From: Mayamaea pseudoterrestris
Taxonomy: Eukaryota > Bacillariophyta > Bacillariophyceae > Sellaphorales > Sellaphoraceae
Assembly: GCA_027923505.1 (NCBI GenBank)
Contig: BROI01000019.1
Coordinates: 558,001-622,000, forward strand
Direction: 5' to 3'
DNA: 64,000 nucleotides
The position numbers were made by a program, and so were the translations under genes. This document shows, piece by piece, positions 42,928-52,326 of the stretch. The notes under the pieces were generated by a model. That model was not told the origin of the DNA. It saw nothing but the letters and a program-made list of their open reading frames with translations, and made no database searches. Position 1 is the stretch's first letter. Every line of letters begins with the position of its first letter.

Positions 42928-44505
42928 ATGTCTATGCGTCGATATTTTCAAATAAGCGTCATTGATGTTCGCAGTCTGGCAGCCTTTCGAATCCTCCTTG
43001 GGCTGCTACTTCTTTATGATACCTACACTCGATTCTCGCTGGGTCGCTTCGATTTGTATTGGTATACACAAGACGGCTATCTAGGCCAGTCGGAGCTACC
43101 TCATCAAGCTCCTCTTCATAAACTATGGTTTTATCGAGGAAACATTGAATTTCAAATTGTCTGCGTCGGCTTGTCAATCTTTCTGTCGCTGCTCTTTACG
43201 CTCGGCGTTTCAGACACCCCCATTCTGAAAATACTCTTGTTTGTGGTTCACACGGCTGAACAGTCGCGCAACATGCCGGCTCATGATGGAAGCGACTCTT
43301 TTGTGCGTCACTTGCTGCTATGGTCATGCTTTCTGCCGCTCACGCGCGTTTGGAGTATGCAGGCGCGGCAAAGGTCGCGACGAACAAGCAAGAATCTCTT
43401 TCCAAACTACACTATTTCTGGATTACCATGTCTTGCAATCAAACTGCAAATCGTGCTCATGTATCTTGGAACTGTCTTGCTGCGACTAGAAACCATGGGG
43501 TGGAAATCGGAATGGATGCCGCCCCAGTTGACAGCCGTCCATTACGCACTGAGTGGATCCTTTGCTGCTCGCGACAACTTTATGACAAGGCTAATCACAC
43601 AAACACCCTGGCTGTCGAGGATAATGACGGCTCAGGCCATGCTGTTGGAGGGACTTGCTCCCATTTTTTGTCTTCTTGGAGGTCCGTATCGTCATTTAGC
43701 GGCAATGGCAATGTTTGCGCTGCACTTTGGGTTGATTTTAACGGTGAATCTCGTCAATTGGCAGCTTGTCGGTATGCTAGTGCAAGTGATATGGATACCA
43801 ACGCACGTATGGGATAGATGTCTTGGGGTTGGAGAAGGGACGGACAATACCACGTTGACATACAAAAAGGACGATGGCGACGGCGCTCCCACGAGGAGGA
43901 AAAGTGCGCATGATTCGATCGACGCCGCACCAATTTCCCGATGTTTGCGCACATTCTTCTTTGCATACATGATTTACAATTGGATGGGAAATCGAAAATG
44001 GATTCCAAAGCATGACCATGGCGACATTGGCGAGGGCTTGCGCTTGTCGCAGTACTGGGTCATGTACCGAACGGTAGGTACCACGGCTCATCTTCCCTTT
44101 CTGACTGGCTACTGCCACGATGACAGAACGGGCGTGGCAAAGCAACACAATGATACGTTACAAGTGGTCGATTTGTTTCACTACGTCAAGACTGGCAATT
44201 GGAAGATACAGGATCCGCTGGAGCTACTGCACACTGGCATGACTGACCACTTTCCGTCAGCACGATGGGAACGTGCCATTACGCAATGGATACAACAATC
44301 GGGAAAAAGGACTGCCATCAAGACATTTGGCAGAAAGTTGTGCACTCTTGTCAACAGTGATCGGCAAAATCAGGGTTTGCCACAGATTAATGAAGTTGAA
44401 CTTTCTTGGATCGACGTCGAGCTTATGCCGCCTGGAAGCACATCAAGATATAACCGAAAGAAGATGAAGCGGCATGCTGTGTCTGCCACTTGCCGCTTAG
44501 CTTAA
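42928..44505 (+). CDS. HTTM-domain membrane protein (vitamin K gamma-carboxylase-like)
   Basis: 525 aa, intronless. The HTTM fold is visible from residue 10: DVRSLAAFRILLGLLLLYDTYTRF, then several TM helices, with RNMPAHDGSDSFVRHLLLWSCFLPL, KLQIVLMYLGTVLLRLE and ALHFGLILTVNLVNWQLVGML. These correspond to conserved HTTM blocks (GD...R....W..FLP, Q....Y...G..K, HFG......L...). After a cytosolic or lumenal loop and another helix, the C-terminal 150 residues are hydrophilic. HTTM is shared by metazoan gamma-glutamyl carboxylase and many bacterial and algal proteins with unknown substrates; the carboxylase C-terminal region is not evident here. Confidence 0.8.
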   Translation: MSMRRYFQISVIDVRSLAAFRILLGLLLLYDTYTRFSLGRFDLYWYTQDGYLGQSELPHQAPLHKLWFYRGNIEFQIVCVGLSIFLSLLFTLGVSDTPILKILLFVVHTAEQSRNMPAHDGSDSFVRHLLLWSCFLPLTRVWSMQARQRSRRTSKNLFPNYTISGLPCLAIKLQIVLMYLGTVLLRLETMGWKSEWMPPQLTAVHYALSGSFAARDNFMTRLITQTPWLSRIMTAQAMLLEGLAPIFCLLGGPYRHLAAMAMFALHFGLILTVNLVNWQLVGMLVQVIWIPTHVWDRCLGVGEGTDNTTLTYKKDDGDGAPTRRKSAHDSIDAAPISRCLRTFFFAYMIYNWMGNRKWIPKHDHGDIGEGLRLSQYWVMYRTVGTTAHLPFLTGYCHDDRTGVAKQHNDTLQVVDLFHYVKTGNWKIQDPLELLHTGMTDHFPSARWERAITQWIQQSGKRTAIKTFGRKLCTLVNSDRQNQGLPQINEVELSWIDVELMPPGSTSRYNRKKMKRHAVSATCRLA

Positions 44506-44844
44506 AAAGAAATCGTTAACATTGTCCTCGGAAGTGATGCGCGTTAATTCATGCGACCTTTCAGACACAGTAATAGCTGTTGAGCAACCACGAGGGGTAC
44601 TACTGGTCCATATATGTAACCTAAGGATCGAAATCTGTATATTATCTTTACAACTTTGTTGGCTGTCTGGGTAGGCAACGTAAAAGAGCTGCAAGTTCTT
44701 CAACTCTATAAAGCTCATAGCAATCATCGCATCGGTACTGAGTTATTTGTTCTTTCAAACCACCGATTCGTCGGCCCTTCCTCTATTCGACCACAAAAAG
44801 CGACAATTTAAGCTTTGACGGACGGCTCTGAGTGTGTATGCTGA
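44506..44844. other. Intergenic between the HTTM and methyltransferase genes
   Basis: 339 bp, 3' flank of one plus-strand gene and promoter of the next. Nothing else is supportable. Confidence 0.4.
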
Positions 44845-46386
44845 ATGAACAAATTACAAGAAGATGCAGACGACATGGAGTGGGTGCTGTTGGTGCCTCC
44901 CAAGCTGACCCAACTCGTCTACAAGGCCCTCGTCGGCTGCGACTGCGTAAGCCGTCCATGGGAACTAGCCGGCCGCACCGGAGCACGAATTCACAGTCAC
45001 TCAGAAACGCAAATTGGAATTCCAATTGCGAGAAAGGAATTGCTTGATGCTTTGATTCAAAATGCAAGTGCCGGAAATGGCATTGTCGATGACAACCTTG
45101 GGCCTGACAATGACGACAGCCAGAACTACAACAATGAGGATCGAATCTTTCTACGCGACCTTCTATCACACACTCCTGGTGTTGAATTGATACGGAAACC
45201 GTTTACAGCTTCAAAATCGGCCAAAATATACGAAGAAAAACAATTCGATGCACGTGTTCATCCAGAGCGAGCTCCCAGTCCAGATGAAGGAGCTGGCTGC
45301 AACATGGACAACGACTCGACAATGTCACCAGCATTCACTTACGCCGAACTCTTTGCCGGTATTGGTGGATTTGGTGTGGCGCTGGAGCGTCTTGGTGGAA
45401 CGTGCATCTTTTGCTCCGAGCTGGAAGAATCTTGTCGAGACTTGTATTCGCTCATCTTTCCGAACACGAAGCACCTTGCTGGCGATATACTAGAGGTTCT
45501 TGACCATGACCTACCGAAAGCAGGTACACTGGATTTGCTCGTTGCTGGGTTTCCTTGCCAACCGTTTTCGGCTCTCGGCGAACAGCCGGGGCTGACCTGT
45601 CCAACGAAAGGCAACTTATTTCTTCAAGTCGTGCGCCTCCTGAAGGTGTCACAGCCCAAGGCTTTTCTCCTTGAGAACGTTCCTGGACTGCTGGGTATGG
45701 TCAAGGATTTGGAAGTTATAACAACTGCATTGGAAGAAGCAGGATATGATGTTACCATTGAGGTTTGTAGCTCGCGGGGTTTGACTGCTTCTATGCGCAA
45801 ACGGCTTTACTTTGTGGGGCTCCGCAAGGAGGAACAAGAAGATCAATTCTCGCATCCATTCGAATTTCCATATATTCCGGACCTTGGTTTGCGCGCGAGA
45901 CATATTCTTTTATACAATGACAATCCCGAGAACGATTCACTGCGCGTTTCCGATGATCAATTCGCTCGGCTGCAGCGCGAGAATCACTGGCGGCCGAACC
46001 ACATGGCATGGCCCACCACCGTGTGCGATACCTTGGTGTCGCATTATGGAAACGCCATTGGGCAAGGCAACAGCCAGCTAGTGCCTTGCGCGCGTGGAAA
46101 GCCTCGTCGGTTCACGCCGCGCGAGTGCGCCCGCCTCATGGGCTTTCCAAACTCGTACAAGCTTTTTGACAAGCCCCGCCAGCATCAAGGGGAAATGGCA
46201 TTCGTCAAGGAGCAGTATCGTATGTTTGGTAACGCTGTTTGTCCTCCCATCATTGCGGCTCTAGCCGGAGCAGTCTTGGCGCATTGCGACAGCATTGGTG
46301 GTTACAAAAACCATGAGGACTGGGTTGCTTTTGGACGGTTTTGTGCGGTGGAGCTAGCCCAGGCTGCGATGCTACCCAAGTCTTAA
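44845..46386 (+). CDS. C5 cytosine methyltransferase with extra N-terminal domain
   Basis: 513 aa, intronless. Residues about 170-500 carry the C5-MTase motifs in order: I FAGIGGFG, IV GFPCQPFS with the catalytic Cys, VI ENVPG, VIII RKRLYFVG, a target-recognition region, IX RRFTPRECARLMGFP, X YRMFGNAVCPP. The layout is prokaryote-like; the DNMT2 CFT motif is absent. Residues 12-75 (WVLLVPPKLTQLVYKAL... QIGIPIARKELL) resemble the N-terminal region of tRNA methyltransferases of the TYW2/TRM5 type (inference). No signal peptide, BAH, PWWP, RING or SNF2 domain. The enzyme methylates C5 of cytosine in DNA, or perhaps RNA given the extra region. Diatoms carry several bacterial-like C5-MTases, so ancient transfer is plausible. 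Confidence 0.9.
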   Translation: MNKLQEDADDMEWVLLVPPKLTQLVYKALVGCDCVSRPWELAGRTGARIHSHSETQIGIPIARKELLDALIQNASAGNGIVDDNLGPDNDDSQNYNNEDRIFLRDLLSHTPGVELIRKPFTASKSAKIYEEKQFDARVHPERAPSPDEGAGCNMDNDSTMSPAFTYAELFAGIGGFGVALERLGGTCIFCSELEESCRDLYSLIFPNTKHLAGDILEVLDHDLPKAGTLDLLVAGFPCQPFSALGEQPGLTCPTKGNLFLQVVRLLKVSQPKAFLLENVPGLLGMVKDLEVITTALEEAGYDVTIEVCSSRGLTASMRKRLYFVGLRKEEQEDQFSHPFEFPYIPDLGLRARHILLYNDNPENDSLRVSDDQFARLQRENHWRPNHMAWPTTVCDTLVSHYGNAIGQGNSQLVPCARGKPRRFTPRECARLMGFPNSYKLFDKPRQHQGEMAFVKEQYRMFGNAVCPPIIAALAGAVLAHCDSIGGYKNHEDWVAFGRFCAVELAQAAMLPKS

Positions 46387-46951
46387 TAGCAGCTTCGAGC
46401 GACTCAAGCTTGATGGCTACTTGCAGCGTAGCGGTACGGTAAAAGCGTCACTCCGAATCTACGAATTGTGCATGGATGCAAACCAACTTTCTCGCGACGG
46501 GGAGCAAGGTGTGTACCGCTCCGACGATCATTTGACTTTTCATTCTTGCTTTCGGAACAGATGGTCGCAGACCATGAGTATTCGACCACAAACAAGCAAG
46601 CATGCTGCCATCACCGCTTTTCGCTTAGCGACTATACGTAGAATATAAGATTGAAGTGCTTTCAAGCGCTCATTGCACAATGCTGAGCTTGATGGCTTGT
46701 TTGTCATTGTATTATGAAGCCGTTATGGAACGCGAGCCTCGAGTGGAACGTGGAACGACGACAAAATTGTCGAGCATCAACGTTGCGACGGTCATTCGTG
46801 ACCTCGAGGAACCAGCTTGATCCTCCTCTTTCAATATGCAAGATGTGCAAGAAATGGACATCTTTAACCTGTGGTGATATCTGCATGCGCATGACCAACG
46901 AAAGTTGCACTCAAACGAACCAGCAGTCGTGAGACTCGCGAAACAGAGGCA
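46387..46951. other. Intergenic between the methyltransferase and receptor-like gene 4
   Basis: 565 bp with small chance frames on both strands. It holds the promoter of the next plus-strand gene. No RNA gene or repeat seen. Confidence 0.35.
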
Positions 46952-48856
46952 ATGGGTTGCTTATGTTGCTGTAAGAGTTCGTTTGTCAAAGCATGGTTTG
47001 CAATATTCGCATATTCGCTCCTTTCGCAATGCGTTTCATCGCTCACTTTCAAGAACGGAGCGAAGGACGATGCAACTGCCTACACGCTGCCACAAGTTTC
47101 CGTGATTGCTGAGTACGCCACACAAGCTCAGCTACGCATTACAAGTACATCCGACACTTTGCAAGGTCCGCTTCAAAAGCAGACAGAGATTTATTTGGCC
47201 GTCTACATGTTTAGAGAGTTTTCTGTGCAGCAATCTCTAAATTTTGGAAAACTTGTTTCGTTTTCGCTGGATGCCAAAGTCTACACCTTGCCCTACAACG
47301 AAACGCATACCTTACTGCAGGCAGACTTGCAGGGCAACATTTACTGGCTCGACCAGCCAGCGAAATCGGACGTTACGACTGCCATGCTCGACTTGTACCA
47401 GCAAGCATTCATGACAAAGGAAGGCGTGGGCGAATTGCAGAATCGCTTTCAAGATGAACTTGGCTTGGAGGGAGTCGAGATATTGCGCACACGAGTACAA
47501 GATCGCAAGTATAATACGCGCACGGGCAAGACATCTGGGGAAAAGCCGCAGGGTGCCGCTCCTGCTAACCCAGATGCATCACCGTCGTCTCCAGAAACAT
47601 CTGAAAGCAGCAGTTTCATCATCAGCAATTATTTATTGATCTTTATCGCTGTTATTCTTGTTGCATTGTCACTCCTCCTTGCAGTCTTTGCTATATGCGT
47701 CAGTAAGCGCAAGTACCAGCAACGTGTACGCGCCGAAAATGCGAAAGTGACGGAGAAGCAAGCTGAAGCGGCGTCCTTGCCGACGGATCCAGGCGGCGAA
47801 GACGTTGAAAGTGTCGTGAGCAATTATAGTGGAGGAGATGCAGGTCTTTTACCTGGCAAAACAGACAAAGACCGCCCTGATGATCTTTTGCGGGGCTGGG
47901 CAAGCCCGCAAGAGCCATCACAGTTCGTGCAGAACGTTCGCAACAGCAGGGCGCTTAATACATTCCTGAAAGTTGTGGGACTCGAGACCCCAGCAGATCC
48001 TGAACAAGCCGACAAAGGTAACTTTCGGCAGAACGAGCGCGAAAGAATTTTAAACGATGGAACTGCCATTGAGCGAAGCGAAAAACTTGTGGTACCAAAG
48101 TACAAGAAGGATATATTTAGCATGAATAGTGCAAAGCTCGAGCAGAATCTTGATGATCTCTATAGCCTTTCATTTTCCAACATCCAGCAGGCAGCGGAAG
48201 ACCAGAAAGTAATTGAAGATGATGAACCGGAGAACGGAGAGATATTGGACGTTGATGTACTTGCTGTGTCTGCGGTGCATCGCCTCACGCGTGCACACAG
48301 CGCGCCTTTGTCGGACAGGTTGGGAAGTTCTACCACTGAAAAAGTTTCTGATGACCGACCACTTGTTTCATCACTGAACACTGCCCATTCAAAAACACCC
48401 GGTGAAGCGGAGCAAGCGAGACGCGACGATTTGATGAGAGCGTGGAATCGAGTTGAAGAAAAAGTGTGTGCAGATAAGAAGACACTAATGAGTGCGCCAC
48501 CTATTTCGATTGATTACAAGACTGATAGCAACGTCAGCGATCTCATGCGAGGCTGGAAGTATGACGACGGGAGATCCGTTGGGCACATTTCGAGCAGCGA
48601 AGAAAGCAAACTGCGAAATAGTGGCGTCGCCGCAGCTGGCACTTGTGTTGGTCCGACAATGACTGAAAAAGAAGCAGGTACAATTTTCGAACGCCTTGTT
48701 GCTTCGCCGGCTGCGGACGAGTCTGGCTTTGTGCTCCCGACTACGAAAAACATGTCTGGCTCGTCTGATGAACACACAGAGCCTACAATGGATGTCAGCT
48801 ACGAGACTGAAGCCGGCGCTTCGTCCGCATCTTTCGATGAGCACTCGGACTTGTAG
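46952..48856 (+). CDS. Receptor-like type I membrane protein with SEA-like ectodomain (family member 4)
   Basis: 634 aa, intronless. It opens MGCLCCCKSS, an acylation-like motif, directly before a hydrophobic segment (FVKAWFAIFAYSLLSQCVSS) that could act as signal peptide. The ectodomain (about 45-190) opens LPQVSVIAEYATQAQL and has HTLLQADLQGNIYWLDQP, a helix (AMLDLYQQAFMTKEGVGELQ) and LEGVEILRTRV. A Pro/Ser stalk leads to one TM helix (NYLLIFIAVILVALSLLLAV). The cytosolic tail of about 385 residues is acidic, Ser-rich, and carries three copies of a motif [DS]DL[LM]R[GA]W at residues 310, 492 and 529, likely docking sites. Members at 19923, 35407 and 36970 share the order of domains. Confidence 0.75.
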   Translation: MGCLCCCKSSFVKAWFAIFAYSLLSQCVSSLTFKNGAKDDATAYTLPQVSVIAEYATQAQLRITSTSDTLQGPLQKQTEIYLAVYMFREFSVQQSLNFGKLVSFSLDAKVYTLPYNETHTLLQADLQGNIYWLDQPAKSDVTTAMLDLYQQAFMTKEGVGELQNRFQDELGLEGVEILRTRVQDRKYNTRTGKTSGEKPQGAAPANPDASPSSPETSESSSFIISNYLLIFIAVILVALSLLLAVFAICVSKRKYQQRVRAENAKVTEKQAEAASLPTDPGGEDVESVVSNYSGGDAGLLPGKTDKDRPDDLLRGWASPQEPSQFVQNVRNSRALNTFLKVVGLETPADPEQADKGNFRQNERERILNDGTAIERSEKLVVPKYKKDIFSMNSAKLEQNLDDLYSLSFSNIQQAAEDQKVIEDDEPENGEILDVDVLAVSAVHRLTRAHSAPLSDRLGSSTTEKVSDDRPLVSSLNTAHSKTPGEAEQARRDDLMRAWNRVEEKVCADKKTLMSAPPISIDYKTDSNVSDLMRGWKYDDGRSVGHISSSEESKLRNSGVAAAGTCVGPTMTEKEAGTIFERLVASPAADESGFVLPTTKNMSGSSDEHTEPTMDVSYETEAGASSASFDEHSDL

Positions 48857-49107
48857 GAGCTTCTGTTAACAAGTAAGCTAAGATGTGCATGTTAAGTTAT
48901 CTCTAAATACACGATGCAGTAGCCTCTTTTCATCTATATATTATTAGCTATTTGTAGAAGTTCGAATATAATTGTACAAACAATCAAAGTCCTTTTAGCC
49001 CTGCCTGTGCGGCGGGCAGCCAGCAGTGCTCTCAGAGTATGCAGTGATGCTGTTTTTGAATGGCTAGAGACAGCTAATGCGTACCATTTTTTTTAAAAAA
49101 GAAAGTA

Positions 49108-50514
49108 TTATACAGATACACCGGTGTGGCTCCGATCATAGAGCGAGTTAGTCGAGATTGACGACACTGACTCTGACGCATTTGAAGCACCTTCGAGTGC
49201 CTGCTGCGCAAACAAGTTATGTCCGCAGCCTTTTGGAATCCGTGGCATGCGAGCCCGCGTATGAGGCATCCGAATAAAGTAGCATCCAGCGGTCTCTGCA
49301 ATGTGTTCGGATCGAATGTCAGCCTCGTCCGAGGTTTCTCGAGCCGAGTCGCTAAAGTTTCCACAGCTCGGGCTATAGGGTCCCTGCGCGGTCTTGTCGT
49401 CAATGATAATGCCTTGCTTCTCGGATCCAAAGTCCAATGCATCTTGAAAAGCTTGCAAACACCAGTTAATGAAAATTGCTCCGGGTAGTAGCAATGGTAT
49501 TCCGAAACAAACCACCATCCAGCCATATCCTTGGTGCATCGGCTCCAAATGCTCCACAACGTGAATTGCACCAGCTATACTGCCCAAAACCAGCGATCCC
49601 GATAGGGCCATGGATAGTTTTCTGCATTTGGACGCCTTCCAAAGGCAATATTCCTCGTCCAGAAACTGCTGCTGCTGTTCTTCCTCCTGCAGCTCCTTTT
49701 CATAATCGTCGCGAATCACCGAATATGTTGGCTCTTGCGGCAAAACAAGCAGCTCCACATTGCTGAAGCCTTCCTCAAGAGGCAGCTGACTCTCGAATTG
49801 TTTCCGAATGTGGAGTCGATGCGGTTTTGCAAGGCTGTTCGAGTAGTATTGGTTCGTGCATTCCGAAATGAGCGAAGGACAATTGATTGCGGCAGCCCAG
49901 ATTTGTGCATTGTCCAACGAATCAACTGTATCCATGATTGGGCTCATGACGGGTACCATATAGTCAATGACGGCGCTATAGACTGGTATACCAAGCTCCG
50001 AGTCTCGTATTGATACTTGACGAATATGTCCAAGTACAATCATACTCTCCGTTTGGTACTTGCCGCGCAATTCACTTTCCGCGCTCTTGACGACACTGGA
50101 AAGCATCCAGACGGCCCACCCCAGCGCCATGGCGAGACAGGCAAACACATCGGAAATGTGCGTATAGTAGTTGGCGTAATTGTGGCGTTGATTGTTGTAG
50201 CGATAGGAGCGTCCGCCCGCATCGGCGTCGTAGTATGGATCGCGACTATAGGAACGTCTGTAGGAGTACTGGTAAGTGTTGTAGTTGTTCGCGTAGTGAT
50301 GATTGTTGTGATTGTTATTATGATTATTCCTGTCGCGGTCGTCTCGATTATTATGTTGCCGATTGTTGTGGTCCTCCAACGCACGTTGTCGACGATGCAG
50401 CAACGGCTGCTCTATGACGGCTGCGGCATCGATACGCGTCACGCAGCATGCCAGAAACGCGGTCGCGGAGGTCAGTTTTCTTCTAAAAGAGCTTCGTAGC
50501 TTACAGTTAGTCAT
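49108..50514 (-). CDS. Unknown membrane protein with Asn/His/Tyr-rich N-terminal region
   Basis: 468 aa, intronless. A signal-like start (LTSATAFLACCVTRIDA) precedes a low-complexity stretch at about 48-115 rich in Asn, His, Arg and Tyr (NNHNNNHNNHHYANNYNTYQ). A TM helix follows (ISDVFACLAMALGWAVWMLS), a folded middle part with Cys (IWAAAINCPSLISECTNQYY), a Gln/Glu helix (YEKELQEEEQQQQFLDEE), then two TM helices (LSMALSGSLVLGSIAGAIHV and WMVVCFGIPLLLPGAIFIN) and a Ser-rich tail. I do not recognise it. Its 5' end is divergent from the HIR gene. Confidence 0.7.
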   Translation of the reverse strand: MTNCKLRSSFRRKLTSATAFLACCVTRIDAAAVIEQPLLHRRQRALEDHNNRQHNNRDDRDRNNHNNNHNNHHYANNYNTYQYSYRRSYSRDPYYDADAGGRSYRYNNQRHNYANYYTHISDVFACLAMALGWAVWMLSSVVKSAESELRGKYQTESMIVLGHIRQVSIRDSELGIPVYSAVIDYMVPVMSPIMDTVDSLDNAQIWAAAINCPSLISECTNQYYSNSLAKPHRLHIRKQFESQLPLEEGFSNVELLVLPQEPTYSVIRDDYEKELQEEEQQQQFLDEEYCLWKASKCRKLSMALSGSLVLGSIAGAIHVVEHLEPMHQGYGWMVVCFGIPLLLPGAIFINWCLQAFQDALDFGSEKQGIIIDDKTAQGPYSPSCGNFSDSARETSDEADIRSEHIAETAGCYFIRMPHTRARMPRIPKGCGHNLFAQQALEGASNASESVSSISTNSLYDRSHTGVSV

Positions 50515-50828
50515 GGTGTGAATTACTAGAATGGTGGTTGCTGATGGACGCTCGGAGCGTGTGACACTTTTTTGCGTTCGCCATGGTCGCTCGCGGCGAC
50601 TGTTTTCATGAACGATAGGACGTCATCAGCTGTTCTGTAACGGCTGCGACGAGCCGGCAACGTCTCATTACCACTACGACAGATCCTGACGCTTCGCGAT
50701 CTTTTCATGCGCGTCAGCGCGGCGCGCCGCGAATCCATCGATCATTCTCACCATGGCACTTTCTGACTTTGTGAGCAGCTTCACTTTCTCTCAGTTACAT
50801 AGAATCTATCTACTCATAGAACATTACC
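50515..50828. promoter_or_regulatory. Divergent gap upstream of the HIR gene
   Basis: 314 bp between the Asn/Tyr-rich gene and the HIR start. A 70-codon minus-strand frame (50526-50738) is Arg/Ser-rich and unsupported. Both promoters should lie here. Confidence 0.35.
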
Positions 50829-52112
50829 ATGCAACAGAATCCCCCCATCTGCGGTGGCAACTGTTGCTGCTTCCAATGTGTTCGTCAGCAAGAAGTGTAA
50901 GAACCTCCGGCATTCGGCAGCAAGCCACGTGCAACGTTACATCGCGACGAAACACTTTCAAATGCAATCGAATCTTACTCTTTCATCTCGCATTTTGACG
51001 CAGAGCTGTTGTCGAGAATCTCGGAGAGTTTAAAGGTATGTTTGACTTCGTTGACTATCGCTATCTATGTTTTTCTTGCATGCCTGCATGGCGTCGGCGC
51101 TTGACCGACGAGTGTGCGATTTTTGATGGTGAATTCATCGCATTCATAGTGATCTAGCCTCAGACATTTTATTTTGTTTTAGTATCCTAAAGCTCACGCT
51201 TCTATCCTTACTATCTACAGAACTCCTTGACCCTGGATTGCACTGCATTCTTTGGCCCCTTCAGTGCGTCGTTGGTCGCTTGTCGCTTCGCCTCCAGCAA
51301 CTCAACGTGACCTGCGAAACCAAGACGAAGGACAATGTCTTTATTCAAGTCGCCGTGGCGGTGCAGTATCGCGTCATTCTCGAGGGAGCCTACAATGCGT
51401 GGTATCGCTTAACGGATCCTCGTGGGCAGATTCAAAGTTACGTGTTTGACGTTGTCCGCTCCACCATTCCCAAGATGGAACTCGACGAAGCCTTTGCAAG
51501 CAAGGATGACATTGCCAAGGCCGTCTTGACGTCGTTGCAGCGCGTCATGCAGGAATATGGGTATGAGATTCGCGCGACGCTGGTGACGGACCTCATGCCC
51601 GACAGCAAGGTCAAGGCGAGCATGAACGAGATTAACGCTAGCCGACGATTAAAGGAAGCTGCCTCGCACAAGGCTGAAGCTGAAAAGACTAGGTACGCAA
51701 GAGTGGGTGCCTCATATCTGCGATGCATTGGTGTGATTGGCAAATTTCAATATGATTCAGTTGTAGTTGTAGTTGCCAACACTGACCTGTCCATCTTCAT
51801 CAATTATTCTCCAGACAAGTAAAGGCTGCGGAAGCAGAGGCGGAAGCTCGCTACTTGTCAGGCTTGGGTGTGGCGCGTCAGCGGAAGGCTATCATCGAGG
51901 GTCTCCAAGCATCCGTGGCGGAATTTACCGAGGAGGTTGATGGCACCAGCGCAAGCGACGTCATGAGCATTCTACTCTTGACGCAGTATCTTGATACTTT
52001 GAGTGCTGTGGGTGCCAATTCCATCTTTTTGGAACATGATCCTGCGACGGTGGCAAACCTGCAGGCAACCATTGGTGAACACTTTTTGAAGACTGCCAGC
52101 AACTCCAAGTGA
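50829..52112 (+). CDS. HIR-type SPFH/prohibitin-domain protein
   Basis: Four exons: 50829..50896, 51004..51035, 51221..51692, 51815..52112 (introns 107, 185 and 122 nt; phases 2, 1, 2); 289 aa. All junctions give GT-AG and restore the family sequence: QQEVAVVENLGEFKE|LLDPGLHCI and AEKTRQVKAAEAEAEARYLSG. It matches hypersensitive-induced-reaction proteins: LSLRLQQLNVTCETKTKDNVF, DPRGQIQSYVFDVVRSTIPK, MNEINASRRLKEAASHKAEAEK, YLSGLGVARQRKAI. SPFH proteins oligomerise on membranes in lipid domains; plant HIRs act at the plasma membrane in defence and channel regulation. The start is MQQNPPICGGNCCCFQC: the usual Met-Gly for N-myristoylation is missing, but a palmitoylatable Cys cluster remains. 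Exon 2 is only 32 nt. Confidence 0.93.
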
Positions 52113-52326
52113 ATGTCATCGCCTTTCGTCCCCCTACGATGAGCATGACTTTTCATCCTGACAGTAATTAGTAAATAATGTAGGACTCGTATACGTAGTA
52201 AAATCATGTGATCAAGAAGTTATGTGTTCATGAAGCTGCTATTTACAGAAGGCATTGTGACAGAGATGAATCATATTTGGAAATTGCCGATGTTTTACAT
52301 CACTAGTACGGGAGGTATGGTGGAAG
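52113..52326. other. Unique spacer between the HIR gene and the satellite array
   Basis: About 214 bp of non-repetitive DNA that should contain the HIR 3' UTR. The satellite begins abruptly after it. Confidence 0.4.
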
